Shown one piece after another: positions 44,352 to 53,451 of a stretch of DNA of 64,000 nucleotides. A program made the translations under genes and the position numbers. Below the pieces are notes generated by a model, which was given only the letters and a program-made list of their open reading frames with translations, was not told where the DNA came from and searched no databases. The stretch's first letter is position 1, and every line of letters begins with the position of its first letter. The stretch spans positions 1 through 64,000 of the forward strand of contig NZ_RHHT01000027.1 of NCBI RefSeq assembly GCF_003710985.1. Reading direction: 5' to 3'. Source of the DNA: Brevibacillus panacihumi (GTDB taxonomy: Bacteria; Bacillota; Bacilli; Brevibacillales; Brevibacillaceae).

Positions 44352-45006
44352 TGGTAGCGATGACCTCCTCGATCGCTTCTTCCTTTTCAGGGCCGTGCAA
44401 AAGCATGTGATTGGAATGCTCGAACCAGTTGATCTGGGTCGTCTTCGTACCTACCCGGTCGGCGAGCAGTTTTGCGCTGACGGCGTGCACCGTATCGTCT
44501 TGCTTGGCCTGAAAAAGGACGTAGGGAACGGAAACCTGCGGCAGCAAGGACTTGGTCTCGGAGAGCAGGAGACGGAACTGGAACATGCTGCGGACCGGAA
44601 TTCTTCCAATGCCGTGCAGATAGCGGCGCCAATGGGTTTGGAAATCGGTGCGCAAATAGCGCATCGCTTGTTTGACATCCCAGTATTTGTAAGGCGTGTT
44701 TAACGTAATCAGCAATTTGACGGGATAGGTAGTAGCGATGTGAAAAGAAAGCAATCCTCCCATCGAAAAGCCGATCACCACGATGGTGTCAGCTCGCATG
44801 GAGAGGCGTTTGTAGGCCTCGTCGGCAGAGCGAATCCAGTCCTGACGGTTGCTTTTGGCCAAATGACGCCGGCTCGCTCCATGCCCTTCGAGTGTCGGGC
44901 ATTCCACCTCGTATCCGACTTCACGCAGACGTTGGGCGAGAGGGAGGACGTCGTTGATATCTCCTGCAAATCCGTGGATAATGAGACAACCGACTTTTCC
45001 GGACAT
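44329..45006 (-). CDS. Carboxylesterase / alpha-beta hydrolase (Est30-like)
   Basis: A 225-residue alpha/beta hydrolase. The oxyanion region is LIIHGFAGD, the nucleophile Ser81 lies in GFSMGG, and the acid and base are in QAKQDDTVHA and EHSNHMLL. Size and motifs match the small bacillar carboxylesterases such as Geobacillus Est30 and B. subtilis YvaK. The start at 45006 is chosen because AAAGGAG lies just upstream; the longer frame to 45117 has no similarity. It is convergent with, and overlaps, the MFS gene. Confidence 0.87.
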   Translation of the reverse strand: MSGKVGCLIIHGFAGDINDVLPLAQRLREVGYEVECPTLEGHGASRRHLAKSNRQDWIRSADEAYKRLSMRADTIVVIGFSMGGLLSFHIATTYPVKLLITLNTPYKYWDVKQAMRYLRTDFQTHWRRYLHGIGRIPVRSMFQFRLLLSETKSLLPQVSVPYVLFQAKQDDTVHAVSAKLLADRVGTKTTQINWFEHSNHMLLHGPEKEEAIEEVIATIRKHCPS

Positions 45007-45096
45007 CTTGCGTCTCCTTTCTTTATCTAGGGAAATCTGGGAATGTACATCCTGTATTATAGTACGAATGAAGAAGTCCATGCGATTCAGCGGTGC

Positions 45097-45147
45097 AAAA
45101 AAAGAAAGCTGACTCATCCGCAGAGATGAAGTCAGCTTTCTTTTTGT
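45097..45147. terminator. Terminator of the scoAB operon
   Basis: AAAAAGAAAGCTGACT (45099-45114) pairs with its 16-base complement at 45130-45145, flanked by A and T runs. It lies just after the minus-strand scoB stop and could act in both directions. Confidence 0.9.
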
Positions 45148-45156
45148 ATGGCAGCA

Positions 45157-45813
45157 TTACAATCCAATGGTTTTCAAAGTCGGAGAAACAATCAGCTTGG
45201 GCTGCGTGCAGGCCTGGATATCCTCAGCCGTATAGCCTTCCGCCACTTCCAGCAGGACGAGGCCTTCCGGGGTGACATCCATGACGGCGCGATCCGTAAT
45301 GATCCGGTTCACAACGCCTTTTCCGGTCAAGGGAAGAGCGCATTCGTTGAGAATTTTGGTTTCGCCGTGTTTGTTGACATGGTCCATGATGACGACGATT
45401 TTCTTCGCACCATGCACCAGGTCCATAGCACCGCCCATGCCCTTGATCATTTTCCCGGGAATCATCCAGTTGGCGAGATCCCCTTTTTCCGATACTTCCA
45501 TCGCACCCAGAATCGCCAGGTCGATGTGTCCGCCGCGGATCATGGCGAACGACTCTGCGCTGGAGAAGTAAGCAGCGCCTGGAATCGCCGTCACCGTTTC
45601 CTTGCCGGCGTTGATCAAATCCGGGTCGATTTCATCTTCGGTCGGATAAGGACCGATTCCCAGCAATCCATTCTCGGATTGAAGCACCACGGTTTTTCCT
45701 TCCGGGATGTAGTTGGCGACCAGAGTTGGCATACCGATCCCTAAGTTTACATAGAAGCCATCCTCCACCTCCTGGGCGGCACGCATGGCGATTTGTTCAC
45801 GAGTCAGCGACAT
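45157..45813 (-). CDS. scoB: 3-oxoacid CoA-transferase, subunit B
   Basis: A 218-residue beta subunit of a family I CoA-transferase. The glutamate that forms the CoA thioester is Glu47 in the SENG motif ([14 protein letters not shown]). Other marks are NLGIGMPTL and the [15 protein letters not shown] segment. With subunit A it moves CoA between succinyl-CoA and acetoacetate, so 3-oxoacids can enter central metabolism. It might also supply CoA transfer for 3-oxoadipate, but no pca genes are near. Starts 39 bases after scoA. Confidence 0.94.
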   Translation of the reverse strand: MSLTREQIAMRAAQEVEDGFYVNLGIGMPTLVANYIPEGKTVVLQSENGLLGIGPYPTEDEIDPDLINAGKETVTAIPGAAYFSSAESFAMIRGGHIDLAILGAMEVSEKGDLANWMIPGKMIKGMGGAMDLVHGAKKIVVIMDHVNKHGETKILNECALPLTGKGVVNRIITDRAVMDVTPEGLVLLEVAEGYTAEDIQACTQPKLIVSPTLKTIGL

Positions 45814-45852
45814 CTTTATTTCCTCCCTTGAGTGATTTGCCTGGATTCTAGC

Positions 45853-46545
45853 TTAGGAGCGGACTGTGCGGCGCTCGATCCGTTTTTCAAACGATGGTGC
45901 CTGGATCAGGCGCTGCACATAGACGCTTGGCGTGTGGATCTGATCGGGATCCAGTTCTCCGGTCTCGACGATCTCTTCCACTTCCACGATGGTGATTTTG
46001 CCAGCGGCAGCCATCATCGGGTTGAAGTTGCGTGCTGTTTTGCGGAAGACGAGGTTCCCCATCTTATCCGCTTTCCAGGCCTTGATCAAAGCAAAATCAC
46101 CGGTAATGCCATGTTCGAGCAGATACTCCTTGCCGTTGAACGTACGCGTTTCTCTGCCTTCCGCTACCGGAGTCCCTACGCCTGCAGGGGTATAGAAGGC
46201 GGGAATGCCGGCACCGCCTGCACGAATACGCTCAGCGAGGGTGCCTTGCGGGGTCAGTTCCACTTCCAGTTCGCCGGAGAGGAATTGGCGCTCAAACTCC
46301 TTGTTTTCACCGACGTAGGAGGAAACCATTTTCTTGATTTGCTTTTCGCGCAGCAAGAGTCCGAGTCCCCAATCATCGACACCGCAGTTGTTGGAGACAA
46401 CAGTCAGATTTTTCACGCCTTTGTCGCGCAAGGCGATAATCAGATTCTCGGGAATCCCTACCAGACCAAATCCGCCCACGAGCAGCGTGGCGCCATCATG
46501 AATATCGGCCACGATGTCCGAGTACGAAGTATACAATTTTGCCAT
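45853..46545 (-). CDS. scoA: 3-oxoacid CoA-transferase, subunit A
   Basis: A 230-residue alpha subunit. The CoA-binding region [16 protein letters not shown] and the EKGVKNLT-like [10 protein letters not shown] stretch are typical of ScoA/Ato[16 protein letters not shown] is also conserved. The ATG at 46545 follows GGGAGTGAT; the longer frame adds five residues without support. It is the first gene of a two-gene operon with scoB. Confidence 0.94.
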   Translation of the reverse strand: MAKLYTSYSDIVADIHDGATLLVGGFGLVGIPENLIIALRDKGVKNLTVVSNNCGVDDWGLGLLLREKQIKKMVSSYVGENKEFERQFLSGELEVELTPQGTLAERIRAGGAGIPAFYTPAGVGTPVAEGRETRTFNGKEYLLEHGITGDFALIKAWKADKMGNLVFRKTARNFNPMMAAAGKITIVEVEEIVETGELDPDQIHTPSVYVQRLIQAPSFEKRIERRTVRS

Positions 46546-46561
46546 GACGATCACTCCCACC

Positions 46562-46831
46562 TAAAAAAGATGATAAAACATGAATCGTGTAAGCGCTGAC
46601 ATCCTGCTTAACAGCAACTACACTCTTATTTCCCTATTGCCTTGATTATAGCCTGCATGAGTTACAAAAGAGTGACAGATTTGAACCTATAAAAAATAAT
46701 AAAAAATGACAGAAAAATGATACAACTCTATAAAGATTCTGTAAAATATATTTTGTCATTTATTTTTTTCATATAGGAACATTACCAGGCAACTGGAAGG
46801 GAGCCATGAAGATGGCACGGGGGTTGAGAAG
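46562..46831. other. AT-rich divergent control region between scoA and the adaptor gene
   Basis: No gene is seen. The stretch is much richer in A and T than its surroundings. An inverted repeat AAATGACA (46704-46711) and TGTCATTT (46754-46761) is spaced 42 bases apart, which could be a regulator site for either flanking operon. No consensus promoter is clear. Confidence 0.4.
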
Positions 46832-48070
46832 GTGAAAAAATGGATCAGTCTGTCGCTTGCGGCCCTGTTCCTGATGGGCTGCCAGAAGCTGGAGAGAGAG
46901 ATTGAGCAGCTCAAGCGAGTGGAAGAAGAGCATGTAATGAAAGTAAAAACCGTGAATGCGTACCAGGTCATGCCAAACGCAAACGGCGTCATGCTGGAGG
47001 TCTCCGGCGTATTGAAGCCGCGGCAGGAGCTGTCCTTATCCTTTGGCACCTCGGGCAGAATAGCCAGCATTCAGGTGCAAAAAGGGAGTCTGGTCAAGGA
47101 GGGACAAACCTTGGCTACCCTGGACGGAGGAGTGTGGCAGCAGGAAGTGAGCGCAGCCATGGGGCAGGTGGCCAGTGCCAATGTTCGACGCAATCAGGCG
47201 ATGCAAGGACCGAAAAGCCACGAGGTTGAGACGCAGAAGCTGAAAGTGGAAAAGGCAAAGCAGGTAGCAGCCAAGGCGGAAGAAGATCATCGACAAGCCA
47301 AGCTGCTCTATGACAACGGCGCGATCTCCAAGGATGAGCTGGATCGGGTCGCTCTGGCGGAAAAACAGGCCAATCTGAGCTTGCAGGAGGCGCAGGTGGC
47401 TTACAGCGAACTGCTGCAGGGCGCTGATCAGCTCGATGTGGAGGCGGCCAATGCGAGCCTGCAACAGGCTAACGTCCAGTTGAATCGAGCCAGACAAGAA
47501 GCTTCGGAGGCGGTCATGAAGGCGCCATTTGCCGGAGTAGTGGCTGCGATATCGCAAGCCGAAGCCGAGCAGACAGGTCCTGGCAGCGAGGTGATCCGTC
47601 TGGTGGATACGTCCCAATGGCTGGTTGATTTGCAGGTGGAAAGCGAGCAGATCGCAAGCTGGCAACAGGGGGCGGCAGTGACTGTCAAATCCGCTGACGG
47701 TACGCAAGCGCAGGGAACGGTTACGTTCGTTTCTCCTGTCATAGATGAAAAAACCGGAGCCTACCCAGTCGAGGTGACGATTGCGGGCAGTGATGTGAAT
47801 TGGAGGGGCGGCATGACCGTGACCTGTGCATATCCGCTGCAGGCCGACCATTCTCTGCTGGTTCCTGTCAATAGCGTAGGCGTTTCGGATGAGGGATACT
47901 ACGTGATGAAAATCAACGAGCTGGTGGTCAAAAAGACGCCTGTCAAAGTCGGAGCGATTCACGGTGCCCACTATGAAATTTTGGAGGGCTTGGAACAAGG
48001 AGATACCATTTTGGCATCAGGGCTTTCCTATGTAGTGGACGGCGAGGTGGTGAGGGTGGAAGATGAATAA
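46832..48070 (+). CDS. RND-type efflux adaptor lipoprotein
   Basis: A 412-residue HlyD/AcrA-type adaptor. The start is GTG at 46832; a short signal sequence ends in the lipobox LMGC near residue 17. A lipoyl-like domain begins at SFGTSGRIASIQVQKGSLVKEGQ, a coiled-coil hairpin spans about 100-215, and the second lipoyl half is KAPFAGVVAAISQAEAEQTG. A beta-barrel and membrane-proximal domain follow. It overlaps the RND gene by 8 bases, so the two work together. No outer-membrane channel is expected in this Gram-positive cell. Confidence 0.9.
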   Translation: MKKWISLSLAALFLMGCQKLEREIEQLKRVEEEHVMKVKTVNAYQVMPNANGVMLEVSGVLKPRQELSLSFGTSGRIASIQVQKGSLVKEGQTLATLDGGVWQQEVSAAMGQVASANVRRNQAMQGPKSHEVETQKLKVEKAKQVAAKAEEDHRQAKLLYDNGAISKDELDRVALAEKQANLSLQEAQVAYSELLQGADQLDVEAANASLQQANVQLNRARQEASEAVMKAPFAGVVAAISQAEAEQTGPGSEVIRLVDTSQWLVDLQVESEQIASWQQGAAVTVKSADGTQAQGTVTFVSPVIDEKTGAYPVEVTIAGSDVNWRGGMTVTCAYPLQADHSLLVPVNSVGVSDEGYYVMKINELVVKKTPVKVGAIHGAHYEILEGLEQGDTILASGLSYVVDGEVVRVEDE

Positions 48071-51000
48071 TCGGACATTTTCCTCGACATACCCTACGAT
48101 TGCCCGCTTGCTGGCTGTCATCTGCCTGTTGCTCACCATCGGCGCGCTCTTTCGCATGGACATCCGGAGCTTTTCGGACCTGCCTGTGCCGGAGTATGAG
48201 ATTCGGCTTGCTGCTCCCGGGCTGAATCCGCTCCAGGTAGATCAGAACGTCACCATGCCTGTCGAAGCTGCGGTCCGTTCTCTGGGGCAGGCCGACAAGA
48301 TCCGTTCAGAGTCGCGTCAGGGCGTGGCTGTGGTGGTCGTCGAAGCATCGGAAAGACTCGGGACCGACTATCGGGAACGATTGGAAGAAAAGCTGAGTGA
48401 AGCAGCCAAGACGCTGCCTGTACGGGAGTGGAGCGTCAATCAGGAAGACCTGGCGGACAACCGCATCGGACATCTTCTCCTGCGCGGCGCGGATGTGCAA
48501 ACGCTGGCTGACGTAGCAGAGTACACCGTCTACGCCAAGCTGATCAATCTGCCTGGAGTGGCCCGCGTCGATCTGGATGATCAGGTGGCCCGTCAGCAGG
48601 TGGACATTTTGTTTCGTCCATCCATGCTGCAAGCATATGGCCTGACTCCTGCAGATGTGCTGAACCAATTGTCCGGCGATGTGTCTGCGGATCAGGTCGG
48701 CTCCATAGGCAGAGGGACAGAGCGGATCACTGTCCAGTGGTACAGCCAGACGGACGGGCCTTTCGGATTGGGAAAACAGATGATCGCAACACAAAAGGGA
48801 TATGTCTCCTTGAAGACGCTGGCGGAGATTCGCGATCTGCGCGGCAGCAAGGGCGATCAAGTCGCCGTCTACCGGGGCGAACCGGCCTTGGGGATCACGC
48901 TTTACGCAGCAGATTCCGCACAGGCTCCGGCTGTGCGCGCCCAGATGCTGCAGGCGATAGCGGAGTTGAATGAAGCGGGGGCAGGTCTTTACCAAATCGA
49001 TCTGGTGGAAGACTACGCCAAACCGCTGGTCGATACGATCTGGCAAATGACGTGGCTGGTAATCCTGGCTGCAGCATTCGTGGCGGTCGTGCTAGGCTGG
49101 ATGCAAAAAAGCAAAACGGCAGCCATCCTCTTGTTCGCTTCCGTCGTACTCGCGACAGGCACGTTGCTCGGGGGGATGTGGCTGGTCGGCTTGCCGCTCA
49201 GCTTATCGACGATCGGGCCAGTTTGTCTTTTTGGCATCCTGTCCATCGGAGCAGGCTCCGCCCTTTTTTCCAGGCTGCATCAATTGAGGCAATGGACGAC
49301 TTTCCACTGCCTGCAAGCTGCCTGGCACCTGCAAAAAACGATGCTGTTAACCATTGTCATCCTGACAGCGTGCTGGTTTGGCGTCATGCTGACGGATTTC
49401 ATCGAGGCGAAGGACCGGACCGTTCTGGTGGATGCCTGGCCGATTTTGATCCTGGGGACGCTCTCCTTGCTGATCGTATACGGGTTTATCGTACCGGTAC
49501 TGGGCGGAGCGTGGAAGACGGAGCGCCACCGGGAGCAGACAGTTCTCCCGGAGGAACAGCCCGCAGCGAAAAAAAAGCCCAATCCTGTCCTCCGCGGTTG
49601 GGAGACCTTGGTCAAAAGAGGGTATTTGCCATACGGCATCACACTGGTCGTCTCTTTGCTCGTCAGCTTCCTTTTCCATACCTTTGTACTGGTCGATCCT
49701 TATACGAAGACGACGACAGATGAGAAGAAGCTGACCCTGGAGATGGTGCAGGGAAGTACCGTCGATGAGGCGATTCGTGCAGCCCAGATCGCGGAGGAAC
49801 GCCTGCGCGGGGTTGCCGAGGTGCGTGACGTGTTCACGCTGGCTTCGCGGGATCGGCTCGACTTCACCCTCAAGCTGCAGGACCATATTGATTGGAACCG
49901 CTCCCTCACTGAGCTGGAAAAGGAGCTGGACCGGCAATTGCGGGGTATTCCCGGGACTGATCCGTTTTCCTTTATCGTAAACGATCGAGTGCGGTCCCGT
50001 CTGGAATTTACGGTAAAAGGACCCTCTATCCAGATCGGAGAAACCATCGCCAATGCTATTCTCGAACAGATGAAGCGGGTGACGACGCGAGATGAGAAAG
50101 GGAGAGAGGTCATAACGGATGAGCGTATCGGGGAGAAAACGACCGGCATCTATCTCGATCTCTACCCGAAAGCCGACATGCTGACCCGTTACCGTGTGAC
50201 GGAAGCCGAAATCAGGCGGCAGGTGGAGGGTTACCTGGGTGAGCAAAAAATCGGGAACGCCCAGTGGAATGGAAAAGAGGTCTCGATCCAGGCGCGTTTT
50301 CCCGATCAGTGGATGGATCATCCGGATCAGGTAAAGAACTTGCTCATACGGACACCGGAGGGCGCAGTTCGATTGGCCGATCTGGCAGATTGGTCGTACG
50401 GACAGCCGCCGCCGGTATACTCGCGGGAGGATGGTTTGTACGTCTTCAAGATCAGCAGCGCCGTCTCCGATGTCATGCGCATCGACACCATGTCGTATGC
50501 CTTGCCGTACCGTTTGAAAAAGGACATGACGATCCCCGAGGGGTATACGATACTCAATGCCGATGAGGTGGAGAAGCTGGACAAGGAAATGGCGGGCAAA
50601 AAGGACACCGTGGGACGAATCCTGGCCATCGGCTCTCTCGCTGTCTGCGTCTTGCTGGCGAGTCTGTTGCTGCGGGGCAGAACTAGGGATGGATGGATTG
50701 CCTTGGCCTTGCTGCCGCTGTTGTCAGGCGGTGTCATCCTCGGCTTGCTGGTCATGGATCGCCCGATGAACGTCCTGGGCTTCTACGGATTGGCTGCCGC
50801 GGCGGCCATCATGCTTCATCAAACTTTGGTTCACCTGGATCAACTGATTGCTCTTCGCACCAGATCTGCAGAGATCTGGGAGGAGCTGCAGACGGGGACA
50901 TCCCGTGTCGCTGGGAGCCAAGCGGCTGTGTTTGCCGGGATCATTCTCGTTTCTCTCCCTTTGGCCGGGGGCTGGGTCGCAGACGGAGGCTTCATTTCGT

Positions 51001-51335
51001 CCTTCACCAGCAGTCTGCTGTTCGGTGCGGCAGTAGCGGTATTTGGCGTTCTCGTACTGGTGCCCGGGATGCAGTTCGCAGCCGAGCGGAAGCAGGCCGT
51101 CGCTTCAGAGTGGACGCTGCCAGACACCATTCGCCTGCTGCAAGCCGCTTGGGAGAACGGCCGCATTCGCCGCCAGGACAAGAAGGAAGCGATTCGACGA
51201 CTGAAAAAAGCGCGTAAAGAAGCAATGCAGGAGCAGGGAAACCCTCAGCTCCGCACCCGAGCGAAGGGAGAGCTGTCCGAAGAAGACTTTCTTCCGCTTG
51301 CCCCCGCTTCCCATCCCGAGAAATTTCAGGCATAA
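48063..51335 (+). CDS. RND superfamily (AcrB/SwrC-like) protein lacking the proton-relay residues
   Basis: A 1090-residue RND protein with the two-repeat AcrB plan: helix 1 (residues 12-32), a large outside domain, helices 2-6 (about 328-480), helix 7, a second outside domain, and helices 8-12 (about 866-1045). It starts inside the adaptor gene. In helix 4 of AcrB-type pumps an Asp-Asp pair carries protons (VDDAIV). Here the aligned segment is GILSIGAGSA (391-400), without acids. The partner Lys of helix 10 is also not seen in GLAAAAAIMLHQTLVHLD (about 909-926). The C-terminal tail is basic and charged. It may be a pump with another energy link or a non-transporting relative. Confidence 0.85.
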   Translation: MNNRTFSSTYPTIARLLAVICLLLTIGALFRMDIRSFSDLPVPEYEIRLAAPGLNPLQVDQNVTMPVEAAVRSLGQADKIRSESRQGVAVVVVEASERLGTDYRERLEEKLSEAAKTLPVREWSVNQEDLADNRIGHLLLRGADVQTLADVAEYTVYAKLINLPGVARVDLDDQVARQQVDILFRPSMLQAYGLTPADVLNQLSGDVSADQVGSIGRGTERITVQWYSQTDGPFGLGKQMIATQKGYVSLKTLAEIRDLRGSKGDQVAVYRGEPALGITLYAADSAQAPAVRAQMLQAIAELNEAGAGLYQIDLVEDYAKPLVDTIWQMTWLVILAAAFVAVVLGWMQKSKTAAILLFASVVLATGTLLGGMWLVGLPLSLSTIGPVCLFGILSIGAGSALFSRLHQLRQWTTFHCLQAAWHLQKTMLLTIVILTACWFGVMLTDFIEAKDRTVLVDAWPILILGTLSLLIVYGFIVPVLGGAWKTERHREQTVLPEEQPAAKKKPNPVLRGWETLVKRGYLPYGITLVVSLLVSFLFHTFVLVDPYTKTTTDEKKLTLEMVQGSTVDEAIRAAQIAEERLRGVAEVRDVFTLASRDRLDFTLKLQDHIDWNRSLTELEKELDRQLRGIPGTDPFSFIVNDRVRSRLEFTVKGPSIQIGETIANAILEQMKRVTTRDEKGREVITDERIGEKTTGIYLDLYPKADMLTRYRVTEAEIRRQVEGYLGEQKIGNAQWNGKEVSIQARFPDQWMDHPDQVKNLLIRTPEGAVRLADLADWSYGQPPPVYSREDGLYVFKISSAVSDVMRIDTMSYALPYRLKKDMTIPEGYTILNADEVEKLDKEMAGKKDTVGRILAIGSLAVCVLLASLLLRGRTRDGWIALALLPLLSGGVILGLLVMDRPMNVLGFYGLAAAAAIMLHQTLVHLDQLIALRTRSAEIWEELQTGTSRVAGSQAAVFAGIILVSLPLAGGWVADGGFISSFTSSLLFGAAVAVFGVLVLVPGMQFAAERKQAVASEWTLPDTIRLLQAAWENGRIRRQDKKEAIRRLKKARKEAMQEQGNPQLRTRAKGELSEEDFLPLAPASHPEKFQA

Positions 51336-51384
51336 TGCTTTCAGACAACATGGATCAATCGGGGATAGAGATGGGGGGTACAAG

Positions 51385-51882
51385 ATGCGCAGATTCGGGT
51401 TTCTTCTGCACTGTCTGCTGCTGGCGGCTGTCCTGATTGGCTTGTTCATTTCTTCCTCTCAGCCCTATGCCGATCAGGACATGCGCGGGACGATCTCCAA
51501 GGTCGTAGATGAAAAAAACTGGGAAGCGCGTTTTCAGGATATAACCTTGCAGTACAGCGGGCGTGAGGTCAGCATCGAAGAGAAGGGAACAGCGGGCTTT
51601 ATCGAATTTTTTCTGCGAAAAGGCGTTCATTTTGCCACATTTGCCTTTCTGGCTTATTGCTGGTACCGCGTATTGCGATATCGCCTTGCTTTCTCAGCTG
51701 CTTTGCCGTGGAGCGCCTTCCTCAGTCTGCTGGTGGCCGTCCTGGATGAATGGCATCAGACATTTACTCCCGATCGTGTGGGGGTAGTTCAGGATGTGCT
51801 GCTCGATTTGTCCGGCTCCTTGACAATGCTGGCCTGTATTTGTCTTGCCAATTTGTGGGCAAAAGCGCGAGCAAAGTCATAA
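51385..51882 (+). CDS. VanZ-like family membrane protein
   Basis: A 165-residue membrane protein of the VanZ-like family. Helix 1 is near 6-24; an outside loop follows; then GTAGFIEFFLRKGVHFATFAFLAY and SAFLSLLVAVLDEWHQTFTPDRVG, with the conserved DEWHQ and the FxxDR core, and a last helix. The ATG at 51385 follows a run of six G. VanZ itself gives low-level teicoplanin resistance; most family members have no known role, so none is claimed. Confidence 0.85.
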   Translation: MRRFGFLLHCLLLAAVLIGLFISSSQPYADQDMRGTISKVVDEKNWEARFQDITLQYSGREVSIEEKGTAGFIEFFLRKGVHFATFAFLAYCWYRVLRYRLAFSAALPWSAFLSLLVAVLDEWHQTFTPDRVGVVQDVLLDLSGSLTMLACICLANLWAKARAKS

Positions 51883-51951
51883 AATGGAGCGGGAATCCCC
51901 ATTCTAGAATGTACGGATTGACAAATAGGCTTTTCAGTATTTCATTTTCTC

Positions 51952-52001
51952 TGTTATACTAAGGTAATGAGGCTTCTAGAAAAAAGACCTCACCATTTTT
52001 T
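51952..52001 (+). promoter_or_regulatory. Promoter and structured leader of the S1-domain gene
   Basis: TGTTATACT (51952-51960) is an extended -10 element. In the leader, TGAGG (51968-51972) can pair with CCTCA (51988-51992), enclosing the palindrome TTCTAGAA, and six T follow at 51996-52001. This is terminator-like but short-stemmed. A perfect palindrome CATTCTAGAATG lies upstream at 51900-51911. Confidence 0.45.
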
Positions 52002-52028
52002 GGAAATAATAAAAGGAGTGCAAACTGG

Positions 52029-52442
52029 ATGGCAGTACAAGTGGGAAGCATCATCGAGGGAAAAGTGACAGCAATTAAACCGTTTGGGATGTTTGTAGCA
52101 GTCAGCGAAACGGAGCAGGGTCTGGTCCACATTTCCCAAGTAGCAAACGGTTTTGTAAAGGACATTAACGATCACTTTTCCGTGGGAGCACAAGTGAAAG
52201 TAAAAGTACTCTCGATTGATGATGCAGGTAAAATCTCGCTTTCGGTTCGCGCCGCACTCCCAGCGCCTGAGCGTCCGGAACGAGAAGAGCGTCGTGGTGG
52301 TGGGTATCGTGGTGGCGACCGCGGAGGGAACCCTAGACGGGATAGCGCGGCATCCTTTGAGGATAAGTTGAAAAAATGGATGAAGCACAGCGAAGAAAAC
52401 CTCGCGACCATCAACAAAAAGAACGCAAAACGCGGCTACTAA
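52029..52442 (+). CDS. yugI: S1 RNA-binding domain protein (YugI / general stress protein 13-like)
   Basis: A 137-residue protein with one S1 domain at about 4-76 (VGSIIEGKVTAIKPFGMFVAV, then GLVHISQVANGFVKDINDHF and VKVLSIDDAGKISLSVR). A basic, Arg/Gly-rich stretch follows (REERRGGGYRGGDRGG), which should add RNA affinity, and then a helical tail. It matches B. subtilis YugI (130 residues), a ribosome-associated general stress protein. AAAGGAG lies upstream of the ATG. Confidence 0.9.
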   Translation: MAVQVGSIIEGKVTAIKPFGMFVAVSETEQGLVHISQVANGFVKDINDHFSVGAQVKVKVLSIDDAGKISLSVRAALPAPERPEREERRGGGYRGGDRGGNPRRDSAASFEDKLKKWMKHSEENLATINKKNAKRGY

Positions 52443-52464
52443 GCCTTGTTATAACGAAAAAGAT

Positions 52465-52494
52465 AAGGGCGGGGACCTTCCCCGTCCTTTTTCT
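52465..52494 (+). terminator. Terminator after the S1-domain gene
   Basis: AAGGGCGGGG (52465-52474) pairs with CCCCGTCCTT (52480-52489), one G-T pair, followed by TTTTCTTTT. It lies about 25 bases after the stop. Confidence 0.88.
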
Positions 52495-52578
52495 TTTCCG
52501 TATTTTTCAGAGTGATTGGCGAAGTTCAGCAGCGGATACTAGGCTTGTCATCTGGTGAAAGAGAAGGGGGAGAGGACT

Positions 52579-53451
52579 TTGAACATACAAGGCGCGCAGA
52601 TGCAGGGAGTAAGCATAGACAGAGCGGATTCTGTAGTTCCCGGCGTCGCGCTGTACACGGTCACCTATAGCAGTCAGGGGCTACGGGTCAAAGCAGCATT
52701 GGCTGTACCGGAGCAACAGCTGGCAGAAGCAGACAGAGAAGGCCGCCAATTGCCCGCTCTGCTCTACTGCCGCGGCGGGATACGCGGGGTAGGCCAGGTA
52801 CGCCCCGAACGGATCAGCCAGATGGCGGCATTCGGATACGTTATCCTCGCACCGCATTACCGGGGAAATGAGGGTGGAGAGGGCAGAGATGAATTTGGCG
52901 GTGCAGATCGCCATGATGTATACGCCGCCTATGAGGTGCTGCGGCAATTGCCTTGTGTGGACCGGGAGCGGATCAGCGCCTACGGCTTTTCGCGCGGTGC
53001 GATGATGGCCTTGTTTGCCGCGATGGAATGCCGCGATCTCTTGTCCGTCGTGGTGTGGGGAGGCGTCAGCGATCTCTTTTTGACCTATGAGGAACGAGTA
53101 GACCTGCGGAGAATGCTGCGCAGGATCGTGGGTCATCCGCGCAAACAGGCGGAGGCCTATCGGGACAGAACGCCCTTGTACCGAGTCGCGGAGATTTCTT
53201 GTCCGGTCCTGATCATTCACGGGACCGCGGACGAAAATGTCGGCGTGGAGCATGCCAGACGTCTGGCCCATGCCCTGCAGCAGCATGACAAGCCCTATGA
53301 AATATGGCTGGCAGACAAGGCCAGCCACTTGTTCAAGGGAGAAGAGCTGGAGAGCTATACACGTCGCATGTTTGCCTGGCTGGATGCTGTCGGCGGCAGG
53401 GCCAGCGCTAGGAATCCAGATTGTTTGGATGCAGCGGCAAAGAGATCGTGA
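52579..53451 (+). CDS. Alpha/beta hydrolase, prolyl-oligopeptidase/dienelactone hydrolase type
   Basis: A hydrolase of 290 residues. The nucleophile Ser is in AYGFSRGAMMAL; the acid Asp in LIIHGTADENVG; the His in ADKASHLFKGEE. The HYRGNEGGEGRDEFGG stretch is typical of the prolyl-oligopeptidase-like S9 group. A TTG at 52579 is chosen because AAGGGGGAG lies 6 bases upstream; a GTG at 52555 in frame would give 298 residues but lacks a good site. Its 3' end overlaps the convergent kinase gene by 44 bases. Substrate unknown. Confidence 0.85.
   Translation: MNIQGAQMQGVSIDRADSVVPGVALYTVTYSSQGLRVKAALAVPEQQLAEADREGRQLPALLYCRGGIRGVGQVRPERISQMAAFGYVILAPHYRGNEGGEGRDEFGGADRHDVYAAYEVLRQLPCVDRERISAYGFSRGAMMALFAAMECRDLLSVVVWGGVSDLFLTYEERVDLRRMLRRIVGHPRKQAEAYRDRTPLYRVAEISCPVLIIHGTADENVGVEHARRLAHALQQHDKPYEIWLADKASHLFKGEELESYTRRMFAWLDAVGGRASARNPDCLDAAAKRS

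Noticed and set aside
46754-46787. TTGTCA as a possible -35 box for the RND operon
   Set aside because: The nearest TATA-like box is only 13 bases away, too short for a sigma-A promoter.
51918-51923. Perfect TTGACA upstream of the S1-domain gene
   Set aside because: It is 31 bases from the TATACT, so the two cannot form one promoter; no other -10 box fits it. The extended -10 alone was annotated.
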